Assembly (NCBI GenBank): GCA_020426425.1
Contig: JAGQQB010000009.1
Coordinates: forward strand, 1 to 19,936
Length of the DNA stretch: 19,936 bases
DNA from: Planctomycetaceae bacterium
Lineage (GTDB): Bacteria; Planctomycetota; Planctomycetia; Planctomycetales; Planctomycetaceae
Reading direction: 5' to 3'
Below, piece after piece: positions 1 to 8,564 of this stretch. Both the position numbers and the translations under genes were made by a program. Position 1 is the first letter of the stretch, and every line of letters starts with the position of its first letter. Under the pieces are notes generated by a model. That model had not been told where the DNA came from. It worked only from the letters and a program-made list of their open reading frames with translations, and searched no databases.

Positions 1-2
1 GG

Positions 3-1058
3 CTCGGCAAGACCGATTACAACTTCGAGTGGGACCAGTCGATCTACGATGGTAACGATTGGGCCGGACGCCAGCCGGGGCAACCGTTCTTCATGCAGGT
101 GCAACTCGCTGGTGGCAAGTTGCGGGGCGGGCGAACCGACCAGGCAGAAGCGCTGGCGGCTAAGGCGGCGCAGCAATTTGGGCAGGCGACCGATCCGGAT
201 TCGGTTACGTTGCCATCGTACTATCCGCGAGATCCAGTATTGCTGACTGACTGGGCGGCGTATCTCGATTCGGTGCGATTCACCGATGAGCATGTCGGAC
301 AGGTGCTGACGCGACTGGAAGACGAGGGCATTCTTGACCAGACGCTGATTATCTTCATCACCGATCACGGGATCAGTCATGCGCGTGGTAAGCAGTTTCT
401 GTACGACGAGGGCACGCACATTCCGTTCGTCGTGCGTGGCCCCGGGATCGTTGCGGGAGTCGTGCGGGACGACCTCATCGAGCACATCGACATGGCGGCA
501 ATCTCGTTGGCAGCGGCGGGGATCCCAATACCCAAGTCGATGCAAGCCCGCGATGTCTTTGCTCAGGACTACACTCCTCGCGATGCCGTCTTCGCGGCCC
601 GGGACCGATGTGATGAGACCGTCGAACGAATTCGCAGCGTGCGGACAGATCGATACCTCTACATTCGCAACTTCTATCCCGCGCGTCCGCATCTACAGCC
701 CAACGCCTACAAGGATGCAAAGAGCATTCTCATCGCTTTGCGGTCATTGCATGAGTCCGGCAAGCTCGACGAGTTGACGGAACAGCTTCTGTTCCAACCG
801 ACCCGGCCTGCGGAGGAACTCTATGAGTGGCAAAACGACCGCTGGCAGGTGACGAATCTCGCCGCCGATCCAGCACATCGAGGAGGGCTCGAATCGCTAC
901 GTGCCCGACTTGATCGCTGGATTGTCGAGACGAACGACCATGGCCCGGAATCCGATGCCATGTATGACAGCGACATGGCGGAGTATACCAAGAAGGGGAA
1001 GCCGGAAATCCTGCAGAACATTGCACTGATGAAGCAGTGGGCCGCAGAGGGGAAATAG
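3..1058 (+). CDS. Sulfatase, C-terminal part (5' end outside the window)
   Basis: The open frame runs from the window edge to a TAG stop and encodes 351 residues of a sulfatase (alkaline phosphatase superfamily), an enzyme that hydrolyses sulfate esters, usually outside the cytoplasm. The family core is visible: LIIFITDHG, whose Asp-His (codons from 363) belongs to the metal site, followed by GKQFLYDEGTHIPFVVRGPG, the usual sulfatase stretch with Lys and His near the active site. The tail EELYEWQNDRWQVTNLAADP is the usual sulfatase C-terminal strand pattern (family: ELYDLxxDPxExxNL). The catalytic Cys/Ser motif (CxPSR) lies upstream of the window, so neither activity nor the signal peptide can be checked. 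An internal ATG at 93 is not the start, because the frame is open and sulfatase-like before it. It converges on the DUF1501 gene. The substrate is unknown. Confidence 0.93.
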   Translation, partial: LGKTDYNFEWDQSIYDGNDWAGRQPGQPFFMQVQLAGGKLRGGRTDQAEALAAKAAQQFGQATDPDSVTLPSYYPRDPVLLTDWAAYLDSVRFTDEHVGQVLTRLEDEGILDQTLIIFITDHGISHARGKQFLYDEGTHIPFVVRGPGIVAGVVRDDLIEHIDMAAISLAAAGIPIPKSMQARDVFAQDYTPRDAVFAARDRCDETVERIRSVRTDRYLYIRNFYPARPHLQPNAYKDAKSILIALRSLHESGKLDELTEQLLFQPTRPAEELYEWQNDRWQVTNLAADPAHRGGLESLRARLDRWIVETNDHGPESDAMYDSDMAEYTKKGKPEILQNIALMKQWAAEGK

Positions 1059-1065
1059 TGACGCC

Positions 1066-1084
1066 GTCGCGTGTTCAACGCGAC
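1066..1084. terminator. Hairpin between convergent sulfatase and DUF1501 genes
   Basis: A perfect 7-bp stem (GTCGCGT / ACGCGAC) with a 5-base loop GTTCA starts 8 bases after the sulfatase stop and ends 16 bases before the DUF1501 stop. Its place between two convergent genes fits a bidirectional terminator. There is no T run on either side, so intrinsic termination is not certain. Confidence 0.5.
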
Positions 1085-1100
1085 AGCGAATTCACCGACT

Positions 1101-2387
1101 TCAGCCAAACATCGCCGCGACCGGTTTCCCACCATCGGTAATCGGCACAGGTCGCGACCCATCGAAGAGTTCGTGCGCAGGAGTGATCCCAAGCGCCGCG
1201 TGAATGGTCGCATGGAAGTCCGGCACCGAGACCGGGTTCTCAATGATCGTCTTACTCAGTTCATCAGTGACGCCATACGCCCCGTGATGCCGCAAGCCGC
1301 CCCCTGCGAGCAGCAGACTGAAGCACGTCCCCTGATGCCCGCGACCGCCCCGACCATCATACGCGGCTGGTCGACCAAACTCTGTCCCCAGCGCGATCAG
1401 TGTCTTGTCGAGCATCCCTTGCGTTTCCAGGTCGCTGATCAGCGCTGAGAGCGCGATGTCGAGTTCCTGAATCAGCAGATGCTGGTTCCGCTGACCTTCG
1501 TTATGAGTGTCCCAGCCGGTGCCGTTGATGAAGTTCAGATTGTGGGACACCTCGATGAATCGCACACCGGCCTGCACCAGACGTCGCGCCAGCAGGCACC
1601 GCTGGCCGAATTCGCCGCCGTAGGCATTGCGTAGTTCCGCAGGCTCATCCTGCAGGCGGAAGTGACGCATGAACTCCGGGCCGGTTAGCCGCATCGCTTC
1701 CGCCTGCGCATCTCGGTACTGCTGCAGCACCGAACCTTCGGGCACACGTGCTGTCAACGGCTGCAACAACTCGCGACGACGCTGCACTCGATCTGGCGTC
1801 ACATCGGCAGGATGCGTGAAGCCTGCCGGGCCGGTTTCGGTATCGACCAGATAGACGTACCCTCCTTCAGCCCCCAGGAACCCAGGCCCGCGGCTCACGT
1901 TAGGATAGCCGATCACCATGTACGCCGGAACTTCTGGATTCGCCGCGCCGCGCACATGCCCAATGATTGATCCAATCGACGGATACGTAATGCTGCCGCT
2001 GATCAGACGACCTGTGTGGACAAAGTTCGTTCCGAATGCGTGCTCGTCGATCAGATGATGATTCACGGTTCGCATCGCGGTCAGTCGATCCGCCAGTTTC
2101 GCGGTTCGATGCAAATACTCGCAAAACTGAACGCCCGGGACGATCGTCTCGATCGCGTCATACTCTGATCCCGCGACCTTGGGCGACGCTTTCGAGTTGC
2201 CGCGCTGCTTGGGATCAAACGTATCGATCTGCGCCATGCCGCCGCCCAGCCACAGGAAGATGACATGCTCGGCCTTCCCTCGGGGAAAGCTTGGCGATGC
2301 CGTTTCGGCCAGCAGTGGAGCACCGGCAGCGACGGCACCCAGTGCGCCGGTCTGCTTGAGGAAGTCTCTGCGATTCACGGTCGTCAT
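1101..2387 (-). CDS. DUF1501 family protein, Tat-exported
   Basis: The 428-residue protein starts MTTVNRRDFLKQTGALGAVA, a twin-arginine (RRDFLK) signal followed by an Ala/Gly-rich hydrophobic stretch, so it is probably exported folded. The mature part matches DUF1501: HVIFLWLGGGMAQIDTFDPK near residues 41-60, MRTVNHHLIDEHAFGTNFVHTGR, GWDTHNEG, and TLIALGTEFGR followed by GRGHQGTCFSLLLAGGG. DUF1501 proteins are related to the alkaline phosphatase/sulfatase fold and often sit beside DUF1549/DUF1553 genes in Planctomycetes; their biochemical role is not established. Here it lies 222 bases downstream of such a gene on the same strand. The length is normal for the family and no frame break is seen. 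No strong ribosome binding site is visible, but the Tat signal fixes the start well. Confidence 0.93.
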   Translation of the reverse strand: MTTVNRRDFLKQTGALGAVAAGAPLLAETASPSFPRGKAEHVIFLWLGGGMAQIDTFDPKQRGNSKASPKVAGSEYDAIETIVPGVQFCEYLHRTAKLADRLTAMRTVNHHLIDEHAFGTNFVHTGRLISGSITYPSIGSIIGHVRGAANPEVPAYMVIGYPNVSRGPGFLGAEGGYVYLVDTETGPAGFTHPADVTPDRVQRRRELLQPLTARVPEGSVLQQYRDAQAEAMRLTGPEFMRHFRLQDEPAELRNAYGGEFGQRCLLARRLVQAGVRFIEVSHNLNFINGTGWDTHNEGQRNQHLLIQELDIALSALISDLETQGMLDKTLIALGTEFGRPAAYDGRGGRGHQGTCFSLLLAGGGLRHHGAYGVTDELSKTIIENPVSVPDFHATIHAALGITPAHELFDGSRPVPITDGGKPVAAMFG

Positions 2388-2515
2388 CTGGTTAGAGTCC
2401 TAGGTCTGGTGTTAAGTGCATGCTGCTCGCACGTTTTGTGATCGTGTGCTGATCATGTTCGTTCGTCGAATGTTTCGAAAATTCGGTCCCCGCGAGTTGA
2501 CGTGCGATCAAATCC

Positions 2516-2546
2516 CCTGACTCCTGAAGCCTGACCCCCGACCCCT
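2516..2546. repeat. Heptamer tandem repeat, about 4 units
   Basis: Four 7-base units follow one another: CCTGACT, CCTGAAG, CCTGACC, CCCGACC, then a partial CCT. The array lies in the 222-base gap between the DUF1549/DUF1553 gene and the DUF1501 gene. Shifted in phase, the units read GACTCCT, GAAGCCT, GACCCCC, GACCCCT, which resembles the GAYTGCT heptamers near 19679. Confidence 0.6.
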
Positions 2547-2566
2547 CGCGGCCGGTCCATGAATTG

Positions 2567-2588
2567 GTGCTTCTTGGTTGCGGCTACA
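2567..2588. repeat. Dispersed 22-base repeat, copy 1
   Basis: A 22-base stretch beginning GTGCTTCTTGG and ending GCGGCTACA matches a second site at 11419-11440 at 20 of 22 positions, in the same orientation. It lies about 20 bases past the stop of the minus-strand DUF1549/DUF1553 gene. The second copy lies at the stop of another minus-strand gene. Confidence 0.5.
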
Positions 2589-2609
2589 AGGCCGCGATCG
2601 GTTGTCCAA

Positions 2610-5600
2610 TCAAGGAGTGTAAATCCACTCCGGCGCATTCAACACAGCCCACACAAAGTCTTCCATCCGCAGCCGCCAGTCGTTCTGCAATGCACTTGTC
2701 GGCGGATCGCCGCGTCGGGCAGCCGCCTCTTTTTCGAGTGCCAGTGTATTTGCCGGACCATCGACATGGTTCGACCAACTGACATACCGAACTGGTTCAT
2801 GTTTTGGTGGTTCTGGAGGAATGCGCTCAGACTCGGGAATCACGCGGCTGTCATACCCATCGGCCAACAGCGCGACATACCGTGCTTGCTCTTCAGGCGT
2901 TGGCAGCCGTGTGAGCAGGCGGAGAAATGTGCGGTCGATCAGTTGCTCCACGGGTTGATCTTCCAGAGCCAACAGCGTCATCCCATGCCGGTCGCTGAGT
3001 CGCGTCAACCACGTACTCATCACGCCGTTTGCATAGATTGCCGGTTGCAGGATGTTCGGCTCAGTTTCCCGCTCGCTGCGCGGCGCCTGTCGCGCGCCCT
3101 CCCAGCCATAGGCGGTGAGCACGCTGGCGACCGCCGTGATCCGTGGGAGCGACAGACTCGGTCGATCCCGTTCGTTCGAAGTCGATGCCAGCATCCAGCA
3201 GCGTCGCGGCTTGCCGAGTGTGATTGCGTTTTTGAACTCACGAACGCTGTCGACGTCGAGACTTACTTCTTCGAGATCGAACGGCGTTCCAGTCGCATGA
3301 AACACAGAGTCGACAATCTGTTCCGCTGTCAATCGTCGTGGGGCCGGAGAGACATACAGCGGACTGGTTTCCGCAAGCGACATGTCCGTCGTTCGCTGGT
3401 ACGCATGCGAACTCAGAATGAGCCGCGTGATCGCTTTGACGTCGTACCCAGAGGCGACGAACCGCTGCCCCAGCCAACGCAGCAACTCCGGATGCGATGG
3501 CCCGGACTTTTCCCAGTCCGAAACATGCTCCACGATGCCGCGTCCTATGAGCCGCGTCCAGATGCGGTTGACCATCACCTGAGCGAACCGCTCATTGTGC
3601 GGGGCCGTGATCAGTGCGGCGAGCCGGTCACGATCACTCTCCGGGTGCTCAGCCAGTTGATCTCCAACAGCCTCATCACAGAACCTCGCAAACGGCCACT
3701 CTGGCTGCACTTCGACGCCCGGTTGCAGGCTCACTTCAATCAGTGCCTTGCGACCAGTCTGATGCAGCCGATCGTTCGGAACGCTGCTTGACTCGGGCAG
3801 CTTGATGGGGCCTTGCTCCAGCATCGCCGCGAGTTGCAGCAAATCCTCCTGCTTCGATACATGAGCTGGTGCGTCGTGGCAGCGCGCACACTTCATTTCG
3901 ACACCTAGGAACGCCGAACTGACGATGATCCCCTTGGCCGCCATCGGCAGATCGTTTTGCGATGCGGTCGCAAAACCAGCCGGGCCGCCAAACCGTTCGC
4001 TCCCTTCCATGCGAATCAGTTCCGTCACGAACAGATCCGCCGGCTTGTTATCGACGAGCGACTCATACAGCCACCAGCGAAACGGCCCGGTGTTGTTGAG
4101 TGTCGGATTGATCATGTTGGGGTTCTCGGCCAGCACATCCAGCCAGTAGCCCATCCAGTGATCCGCCCAGCGCGAGTCGGCCAACAGTCGGTTGATCGCA
4201 TTATCGCGTCGCCGCGCCGGATCATCCTGCTGGAATGCAGCGATCTCTGCTTCGGTTGGCGTCACCCCCACCGTGTCGAGCGTGACCCGCCGCAAGAACG
4301 TCAGGTCGTCGCACAACGGATTGAGATCGAGATTGCTCACGTTGAACTGCGGCCAGTGGGCTCCATCGGCAATCCAGCGGCTCAGCAAACCAACCTCAGC
4401 CGCACTGAGGCGTTCGCCCTTGGGTGGCATGATGGTCGCTTCGTCGTCGGAAGTAATGCGCTGCAGCAGCGTACCGTGATCCGCCTGTCCTGGCACAACG
4501 GCCGGTTCTTCCGATTCGCCGCCGCGCAGCAGGGAAGCACGATCGTCAAGCTGCAATCCCCCCTTGGCCTTCCCGCCTTGGTGGCAGTCATAGCAGTGCG
4601 TTTCCAGTATCGGCTGGATGTCCCGATGGTAGTCCACTGCAGACTGACTGCTCTCTCCTACCTCGGTCGCCACTGCGGCGATGCGGGCGGCGATGAAGTG
4701 ATCGATCTCGTTGTGAGCAGGGTAGCCAGTCGGGAGTGAGGGGACCGCGACTGCATCGACCGCCGCGAGCCACTCCTCAGCAACGCGGCGTCGCTTGGCC
4801 CAATAGTCGTCATGAGCTGCACGACAAGCGGCCCGGGCGCGGGCATTCACGTCGTCCAGCCGTTCGCGACGCTCTGCCTCATAGGCTGCCCACCCTGCAT
4901 CGGTGTAAGCGACTTGTCGATCCCCAGGTGACAGCAACGACCACGATTCACTCCCTGCGAGCGAAATCGCCACAACGGTCTCGCCCAGTTCCGGTCGCTG
5001 CTTGTTCTTTCCGACCATGTTGCCGAGCATCGTTTCGAGGATCACAAAGTGCTCCGCTCCCGATGATTCGAACTCACACCATGTCTCACGATTTCCGGGC
5101 GGCGCGAACCGGAAGTCGGGACCAAGATCGAGATACTGGTCCTGCACCGCGAGCGGAGTATGCCCACTATTGTCTGTCGTGCGCGGCGCTGTCTCCAGGA
5201 TCTTTTCGCCGTCAATGAATAACCGCGAAGTGCCGCGTCCTCGCAACAGCAGTCGATGCTTGCCCGGCGGAATCTTAACCATGGCCGAGGCCCGCAGGTG
5301 AGCGGGGTTCGCCCGATCGCCACGCACGCCAGTCGAAACATACTTGTGCGGGACTTCGAACAGTCCGAACAGTTCTTCCTCGTACGACTCGGTGACGACC
5401 GGCTCATCTGGCCAGCTGTTCGCTTCCGGCACACCATCTTCGCTGATTTGCACCAGCACCTTGCCTGGCGGAATCATTTCCGGCGTCACCGCAGGCGGTG
5501 GCGGCACATATTGATAGCGCTGCGCAATCTCCTGAGGATCGAAGCCGCTGCGATAGATCGCCAGATTGTCGAGCCAGCCCCGGAATGAAGAACCTTCGCT

Positions 5601-6305
5601 ACGCGCGTAGCCGGTTCCAATCACTAAATCGTCCGCGTCCTGCACTGGCGGCAGATCGGTCGCACCACTCTCACTCCAGGTGCCAGTGACCAGTTGTCCA
5701 TCAATGTACGCACGCAGACTGTCACTTTGCCCAAACGTGTACTCGAGCGCGACGTGATGCCAACCGGTTGCCGGAACCGTCGCATCGCTCCACCAGCGAT
5801 GCCAAGCGCGCTGTCCAGTCTCTGGATGCTGACTGGTGAACAGCAAGCCAAACTGCGCTCCACTGCCGGTCCCCTGGAACCGCACCGCGTAGTTCTGGTT
5901 GGTCTCGGGAAAGTCCTCGCCGTCCTTAATGTGCCGGCCTTTGCCGACAACATACGCCACTTCGCCCTTGTTGATCGCGCGGAACTTCACCCAGGACTCG
6001 AACCCAAACGTCTCACCTTGTCCAAAGCGGATGTTCGCGAACCCGCCTCGCTCGTGGTCCTTGACCAGGATCGCCCCGAGATGTCCCGTAAAGGACATGG
6101 ATCGATTGCCGCCTTCAAATCCGGGATACTTTGGGGGACTGGGACCCTCGTCCACGGTCGCCGGTTCACCAACCCATTGCCCTGCCGATGCCGCGCCATC
6201 AAATCGCCATTCGAGAATTGGCTCCGCCCTAGCGCAGATGCCCCCCGCGAGCATCACCCCCAGGGCTGTCAACCATTGTGCGGTCGTCACCACGTCATTC
6301 CCCAT
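2610..6305 (-). CDS. Secreted LamG / PA14-like / cytochrome / DUF1549 / DUF1553 protein
   Basis: This 1231-residue protein begins with a Sec-type signal peptide (hydrophobic to about residue 25, cleavage probably after ARA). Residues about 58-260 form a LamG/concanavalin-like domain (GFESWVKFRA, GWHHVALEYT, AYIDGQLV, LDNLAIYRSGF). Residues about 285-445 are all-beta and PA14-like (RLLLRGRGTSRLFIDGEKIL); this part is inference. IDHFIAARI at 534-542 is the usual start of DUF1549, but a planctomycete cytochrome domain follows first, with the c-type haem motif CYDCH at 571-575 and MPPKGERLSAAEVGLLSRWI. DUF1549 then resumes (FLRRVTLDTVGVTPTEAEI, about 670-690), and a second CxxCH (CARCH, 806-810) precedes DUF1553 (MVNRIWTRLIGRGIV onward to about 1225). 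The family is common in Planctomycetes, its reaction is unproven, and haem attachment in the periplasm is expected. It lies upstream of the DUF1501 gene and is divergent from the HSP90 gene. No clear ribosome binding site is seen; the signal peptide supports this start. Confidence 0.93.
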   Translation of the reverse strand: MGNDVVTTAQWLTALGVMLAGGICARAEPILEWRFDGAASAGQWVGEPATVDEGPSPPKYPGFEGGNRSMSFTGHLGAILVKDHERGGFANIRFGQGETFGFESWVKFRAINKGEVAYVVGKGRHIKDGEDFPETNQNYAVRFQGTGSGAQFGLLFTSQHPETGQRAWHRWWSDATVPATGWHHVALEYTFGQSDSLRAYIDGQLVTGTWSESGATDLPPVQDADDLVIGTGYARSEGSSFRGWLDNLAIYRSGFDPQEIAQRYQYVPPPPAVTPEMIPPGKVLVQISEDGVPEANSWPDEPVVTESYEEELFGLFEVPHKYVSTGVRGDRANPAHLRASAMVKIPPGKHRLLLRGRGTSRLFIDGEKILETAPRTTDNSGHTPLAVQDQYLDLGPDFRFAPPGNRETWCEFESSGAEHFVILETMLGNMVGKNKQRPELGETVVAISLAGSESWSLLSPGDRQVAYTDAGWAAYEAERRERLDDVNARARAACRAAHDDYWAKRRRVAEEWLAAVDAVAVPSLPTGYPAHNEIDHFIAARIAAVATEVGESSQSAVDYHRDIQPILETHCYDCHQGGKAKGGLQLDDRASLLRGGESEEPAVVPGQADHGTLLQRITSDDEATIMPPKGERLSAAEVGLLSRWIADGAHWPQFNVSNLDLNPLCDDLTFLRRVTLDTVGVTPTEAEIAAFQQDDPARRRDNAINRLLADSRWADHWMGYWLDVLAENPNMINPTLNNTGPFRWWLYESLVDNKPADLFVTELIRMEGSERFGGPAGFATASQNDLPMAAKGIIVSSAFLGVEMKCARCHDAPAHVSKQEDLLQLAAMLEQGPIKLPESSSVPNDRLHQTGRKALIEVSLQPGVEVQPEWPFARFCDEAVGDQLAEHPESDRDRLAALITAPHNERFAQVMVNRIWTRLIGRGIVEHVSDWEKSGPSHPELLRWLGQRFVASGYDVKAITRLILSSHAYQRTTDMSLAETSPLYVSPAPRRLTAEQIVDSVFHATGTPFDLEEVSLDVDSVREFKNAITLGKPRRCWMLASTSNERDRPSLSLPRITAVASVLTAYGWEGARQAPRSERETEPNILQPAIYANGVMSTWLTRLSDRHGMTLLALEDQPVEQLIDRTFLRLLTRLPTPEEQARYVALLADGYDSRVIPESERIPPEPPKHEPVRYVSWSNHVDGPANTLALEKEAAARRGDPPTSALQNDWRLRMEDFVWAVLNAPEWIYTP

Positions 6306-6571
6306 TCGTTGTGTCAGATGTCAGCTCCGCACGTCACAGAGCGCGCTGCTGTCAGTCGATCAACAACGTCGACAAGTCAACATCCCATGCATGCTACTCC
6401 ATCACCCCGGCAGCCTCCAACGTGCGATTGCCCGAGCGTGCGTCCTCCGGAAACGCCCTCATGACAGCGGGGAATGGTTCCAGTACCATCTGGCCCCTCA
6501 GCGCATAAATCGCAAGTTGGTTCTTGGGCGGTTTGGCATTCGGCGTTGAGAAATGGAAAGTACCACCACGT

Positions 6572-8434
6572 ATGGCCGATCGGCAACGACATATTCCGTT
6601 CAAGGTCGATATCGCTGGGATCATCGACATTATGGGCTCGTCCCTATACAGCCGGATCGATACACCGATTCGCGAACTGTTGCAGAATGCGCACGATGCG
6701 ATAGCGCGCCGCCGACGGCGTGAACTGTCCTTTCAGGGACGGATTGATGTGCGACTGGATCCCGAAGCGGGGACGATGTCATTCGCCGACGACGGGATTG
6801 GCCTGTCGGCAGTCGAAGCGGAAGACTATCTGGGGACACTCGGTATCGGGATCACGGGGCTGATCAAGCGCGGTCAACCACTGCCACAAGGGGCAGTCGG
6901 GGGAGATCGCAGCGATCTGATCGGCCAGTTCGGCGTGGGACTTTTTAGCGCGTTCATGCTGGCAGATCGGCTCACGGTCGAGAGCCGAAGGGAAGAAGAT
7001 GCCGAAGGGATTCGGTGGTCGGCTGGTGCGGGGACCGAGATCGATCTGGCGAGTTGCGTCCGCGAGACACCCGGGACGACAGTCACGCTGCAACTGAAGC
7101 CAGAGTACATCGGCCTGACGAAGGACCCCGAGACGATCGAGAAGGCGATTCGCGAGTATGCAGACTTTCTACCGATCCCCATCTACCTCAACCACGGTTC
7201 GAGTCGGGTCAACGTGATCAACGTTGCCTGGTTCGATCCTTCGCCTGACGCGGAATCACTGGAGCTTGCGCTTGCGGAGTATTTCGATGAGTCGCCGCTC
7301 GATGTGATCCCTGTCCGCGTGGAGCATCCCGCCTCGCTGGCCGGGGCATTGTACGTGACGCCGCAGCGAGTGCCGGGCTTCAGCGATTTGGCCACAGTCA
7401 TGGTTACGGTTCGCCGGATGGTGATTTCACGGCGTATTCAGGGACTTTTGCCCGACTGGGCGTCGTTTCTGCGAGGCTGCCTGGAATTGCACGATTGCTC
7501 ACCAACCGCGAGTCGGGAAGATCTCGTACGGAACGACCAGTTCAATCGCGTGCGGAACACACTCGAGATTCTGCTGTATGAGCATTTCGAGCAGTTGGCC
7601 GATGAAGATCCCAACCGCATGGAAGCGCTCATCAACTGGCATCGGTACACGTTTGCGGGTGCGGCGCTGGAGAATCGGCGGCTGCGCGAGTTGCTGCGTC
7701 GCTGTTACCGACTGCCGACCTCGCAAGGGCAATTGACGATCGACGAAGTCCTGTCCCGGAGCGCGGCCGATCCCTTGTTTGAAGAAGAAGCGGAACAGGT
7801 TGTTTGGTACAACACGGACCGACGTCAAGAACGATGGGTGAATCAACTCTTCAGCGGGCACTCAGCGCCATGTGTGCATACTTTCCGCAGCTTTGAAGAG
7901 TCGTTACTGGCCCGGATCATTGCGGACGACCTGGAGGCGGGGATCACGTGTGACTTACGTATCGCCAGTCCGAGCGCTCCCAACTTCGCGACGGCAATTC
8001 TTGGCGTTCACGATCTTGAAGAGGCAGACACCGAGTGGGCGGAATACCTGAGGAGTACCGAGTCCCAGATTCTCGTCGGTTCGTTTCAAGCGAAGCAGCC
8101 GGTGCTGGCGTTCTTGAATGAACGTTATGAACTCGCCCGCTCGTTCGAGGATCTGCGTCAACGGGGTGACATCCCCAGTGGCTTCCAACGCCTGATCGAT
8201 TCCCACTTTCGCGATGCTCCTGCCACACAGAATGAAGTGATCCTCAATCGGAATCATCCGCTCGTGCAACGTGCGTTGTCACAGCGTCCAGGGACTCCCT
8301 TGAGCAGCGTATTGCGACTGCTGGTGATCAACGCACTCAACAGTGCTGGTGCCTCTGTCTCTGCGCCAGCGCGCGAGACTCAGCAGGAAGATCTCGACTG
8401 GATTGCTGAGTGCTTATGGGGTCGGGACGAGTAG
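6572..8434 (+). CDS. HSP90 family (HtpG-like) chaperone ATPase
   Basis: The 620-residue protein is a divergent bacterial HSP90, close in length to HtpG (about 620-630). The N-terminal GHKL ATPase is complete: ELLQNAHDA with Glu35, Asn39 and Asp42 (catalytic Glu and Mg-binding Asn), FADDGIGLS with Asp73 as the likely adenine contact, GQFGVGLFSAFMLAD at 118-132 (ATP lid), and GTTVTL at 168-173. The middle domain keeps the SREDL motif, whose Arg315 corresponds to the catalytic Arg of HSP90s. Near the end EVILNRNHPLVQRAL resembles the start of the C-terminal dimerisation domain (family: INPxHPLV). HSP90s bind client proteins in the cytoplasm with ATP-driven closure. The frame is open back to a TTG at 6524, but homology begins after ATG 6572, which has a weak GGAAAG 11 bases upstream. 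The sequence is unlike E. coli HtpG outside the motifs, so it may be a paralogue rather than the housekeeping copy. A small ORF overlaps its stop. Confidence 0.9.
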   Translation: MADRQRHIPFKVDIAGIIDIMGSSLYSRIDTPIRELLQNAHDAIARRRRRELSFQGRIDVRLDPEAGTMSFADDGIGLSAVEAEDYLGTLGIGITGLIKRGQPLPQGAVGGDRSDLIGQFGVGLFSAFMLADRLTVESRREEDAEGIRWSAGAGTEIDLASCVRETPGTTVTLQLKPEYIGLTKDPETIEKAIREYADFLPIPIYLNHGSSRVNVINVAWFDPSPDAESLELALAEYFDESPLDVIPVRVEHPASLAGALYVTPQRVPGFSDLATVMVTVRRMVISRRIQGLLPDWASFLRGCLELHDCSPTASREDLVRNDQFNRVRNTLEILLYEHFEQLADEDPNRMEALINWHRYTFAGAALENRRLRELLRRCYRLPTSQGQLTIDEVLSRSAADPLFEEEAEQVVWYNTDRRQERWVNQLFSGHSAPCVHTFRSFEESLLARIIADDLEAGITCDLRIASPSAPNFATAILGVHDLEEADTEWAEYLRSTESQILVGSFQAKQPVLAFLNERYELARSFEDLRQRGDIPSGFQRLIDSHFRDAPATQNEVILNRNHPLVQRALSQRPGTPLSSVLRLLVINALNSAGASVSAPARETQQEDLDWIAECLWGRDE

Positions 8435-8553
8435 TGGGTGGACGGTTTGCCAGGGAACGTGCAGCCGGCAGTTCGACATTCGAAGCCCGCACGAAGTTGG
8501 AAGATGAGAAACGGAGCAAACGGGCGCTGTTCGAGAGCGTGCCGCAACCCTAG
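8416..8553 (+). CDS. Possible 45-residue ORF overlapping the HSP90 stop
   Basis: An ATG at 8416, 16 bases before the HSP90 TAG, opens a +2-shifted frame of 45 codons ending in TAG at 8551-8553. A GTG at 8434, overlapping the stop as TAGTG, would give 39 residues. The product is basic and charged, with FEARTKLEDEKRSKRALFES near its end predicted as an amphipathic helix; codons after about 8480 end mostly in G or C, as in real genes of this genome. It fills the space to the convergent STAS gene, with 11 bases between the two stops. No ribosome binding site is evident, so translation would depend on coupling to the HSP90 gene. It matches no family I recognise. It may also be a decayed extension of the HSP90 gene or chance. 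Confidence 0.4.
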   Translation: MGSGRVVGGRFARERAAGSSTFEARTKLEDEKRSKRALFESVPQP

Positions 8554-8564
8554 ATCAACACTGC

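Noticed and set aside
2559..3791. 410-codon plus-strand ORF
   Set aside because: It lies antisense to the DUF1549/DUF1553 gene, has Arg/Pro-rich shadow composition and no family motif.
6534..6549. Sigma-54-like promoter (TGGCA...TTGA) before the HSP90 gene
   Set aside because: The spacing between the two elements is one base too long and the GC dinucleotide of the -12 element is missing.
6524..6571. Longer HSP90 start at TTG 6524
   Set aside because: The added 16 residues are not HSP90-like and the HSP90 pattern begins right after ATG 6572.
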